A DNA stretch of 6,700 nt, from assembly GCA_965662885.1 (NCBI GenBank), contig CBFIJI010000110.1, positions 1-6,700 on the forward strand. Direction: 5' to 3'. This DNA is from CBFIJI01 sp965662885. GTDB taxonomy: Bacteria; Bacteroidota; Bacteroidia; Flavobacteriales; Flavobacteriaceae. The position numbers were made by a program, and so were the translations under genes. Position 1 is the first letter of the stretch, and each line of letters opens with the position of its first letter. Of this stretch, positions 6,551-6,700 are shown piece after piece. A model generated the notes under the pieces. The model was not told the origin of the DNA. It was given only the letters and a program-made list of their open reading frames with translations, and searched no databases.

Positions 6551-6700
6551 ATGGAAAAGATGTTGAATACGATTGATATTGAGGGAGCACGGGTTCACAA
6601 TCTTAAGAACATTCATCTTAAGATCCCAAGAGACCAACTTGTCGTCATTACTGGACTATCAGGTAGTGGTAAATCTTCCTTAGCCTTTGACACGATATAT
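6551..6700 (+). CDS. uvrA: UvrABC excinuclease subunit A, N-terminal 50 residues, runs off right edge
   Basis: The frame from ATG 6551 stays open to the last base and encodes exactly 50 codons. Residues 8-50 (from IDIEGARVHNLKNIHLKIP through the Walker A motif GLSGSGKSS at 35-43 to LAFDTIY) match the highly conserved UvrA N-terminus, which in E. coli reads IEVRGARTHNLKNINL then GLSGSGKSSLAFDTLY. UvrA is the ATPase that finds DNA lesions and loads UvrB in nucleotide excision repair. Lys41 is the ATP-binding lysine. A second in-frame ATG at 6560 (Met4) is an alternative start; both leave the conserved core intact, and no Shine-Dalgarno separates them. It is the third gene of the acpH-ggt-uvrA group, 38 bases behind ggt. 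Confidence 0.95.
   Translation, partial: MEKMLNTIDIEGARVHNLKNIHLKIPRDQLVVITGLSGSGKSSLAFDTIY

Noticed and set aside
6601..6623. Two copies of the palindrome TCTTAAGA 15 bases apart, like paired operator sites
   Set aside because: They are the CTT AAG (Leu-Lys) codons of the conserved UvrA NLKNIHLKI stretch, so coding explains them.
5984..6637. Minus-strand frames opposite the end of ggt and start of uvrA
   Set aside because: They overlap the highly conserved Ggt small subunit and UvrA N-terminus on the other strand, and have no family signature.
1..6700. Search for a defence, mobile or otherwise undescribed system
   Set aside because: Every long frame belongs to a known family, the spacers are short (190 bases at most), and no direct-repeat arrays, terminal inverted repeats, integrase-like genes or structured RNA genes were seen by eye.

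Overview
This window reads as an ordinary chromosomal segment of a low-GC member of the Bacteroidota, most likely a flavobacterium. The reasons are the AT-rich base composition, the near absence of Shine-Dalgarno sequences, two perfect matches to the Bacteroidota -7 promoter element (TAnnTTTG), a DUF4369-thioredoxin lipoprotein, and protein sequences (GlmM, the FAD oxidase N-terminus, rhomboid) that resemble those I know from Flavobacteriaceae. I see no mobile element, CRISPR array, tRNA, rRNA or phage gene.

Layout, left to right. Bases 1-646 hold the N-terminal 215 codons of a minus-strand FAD-binding oxidase (D-lactate/glycolate dehydrogenase-like) that runs off the left edge. It diverges, across a 91-base AT-rich spacer, from a plus-strand thioredoxin-fold lipoprotein (738-1877). 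That gene converges on a minus-strand rhomboid intramembrane protease (1891-2535). The two stop codons lie inside the two arms of one perfect 10-bp hairpin (1871-1897), which looks like a shared bidirectional terminator. Upstream of the rhomboid gene, on the same strand, is a Bacteroidota-type phosphoglucosamine mutase, glmM (2726-4108), separated by a 190-base spacer that holds two overlapping dyads but no gene.

glmM diverges across 114 bases from a plus-strand group: an acyl-carrier-protein phosphodiesterase (acpH family, 4223-4807), a gamma-glutamyltransferase with a lipoprotein-like signal (ggt, 4785-6512, overlapping acpH by 23 bases) and, 38 bases on, the first 50 codons of uvrA (6551-6700), which runs off the right edge.

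The genes are housekeeping and envelope functions rather than one pathway: GlmM feeds UDP-GlcNAc synthesis for peptidoglycan, AcpH removes the phosphopantetheine arm from ACP, Ggt handles glutathione and gamma-glutamyl compounds outside the inner membrane, the thioredoxin lipoprotein handles extracytoplasmic thiols, and UvrA begins nucleotide excision repair. No new system is evident. The points most worth a second look are the symmetric stop-codon hairpin, the -7-like boxes lying directly against the start codons of glmM and uvrA (possible leaderless mRNAs), and the GEGNGG substrate loop in GlmM.
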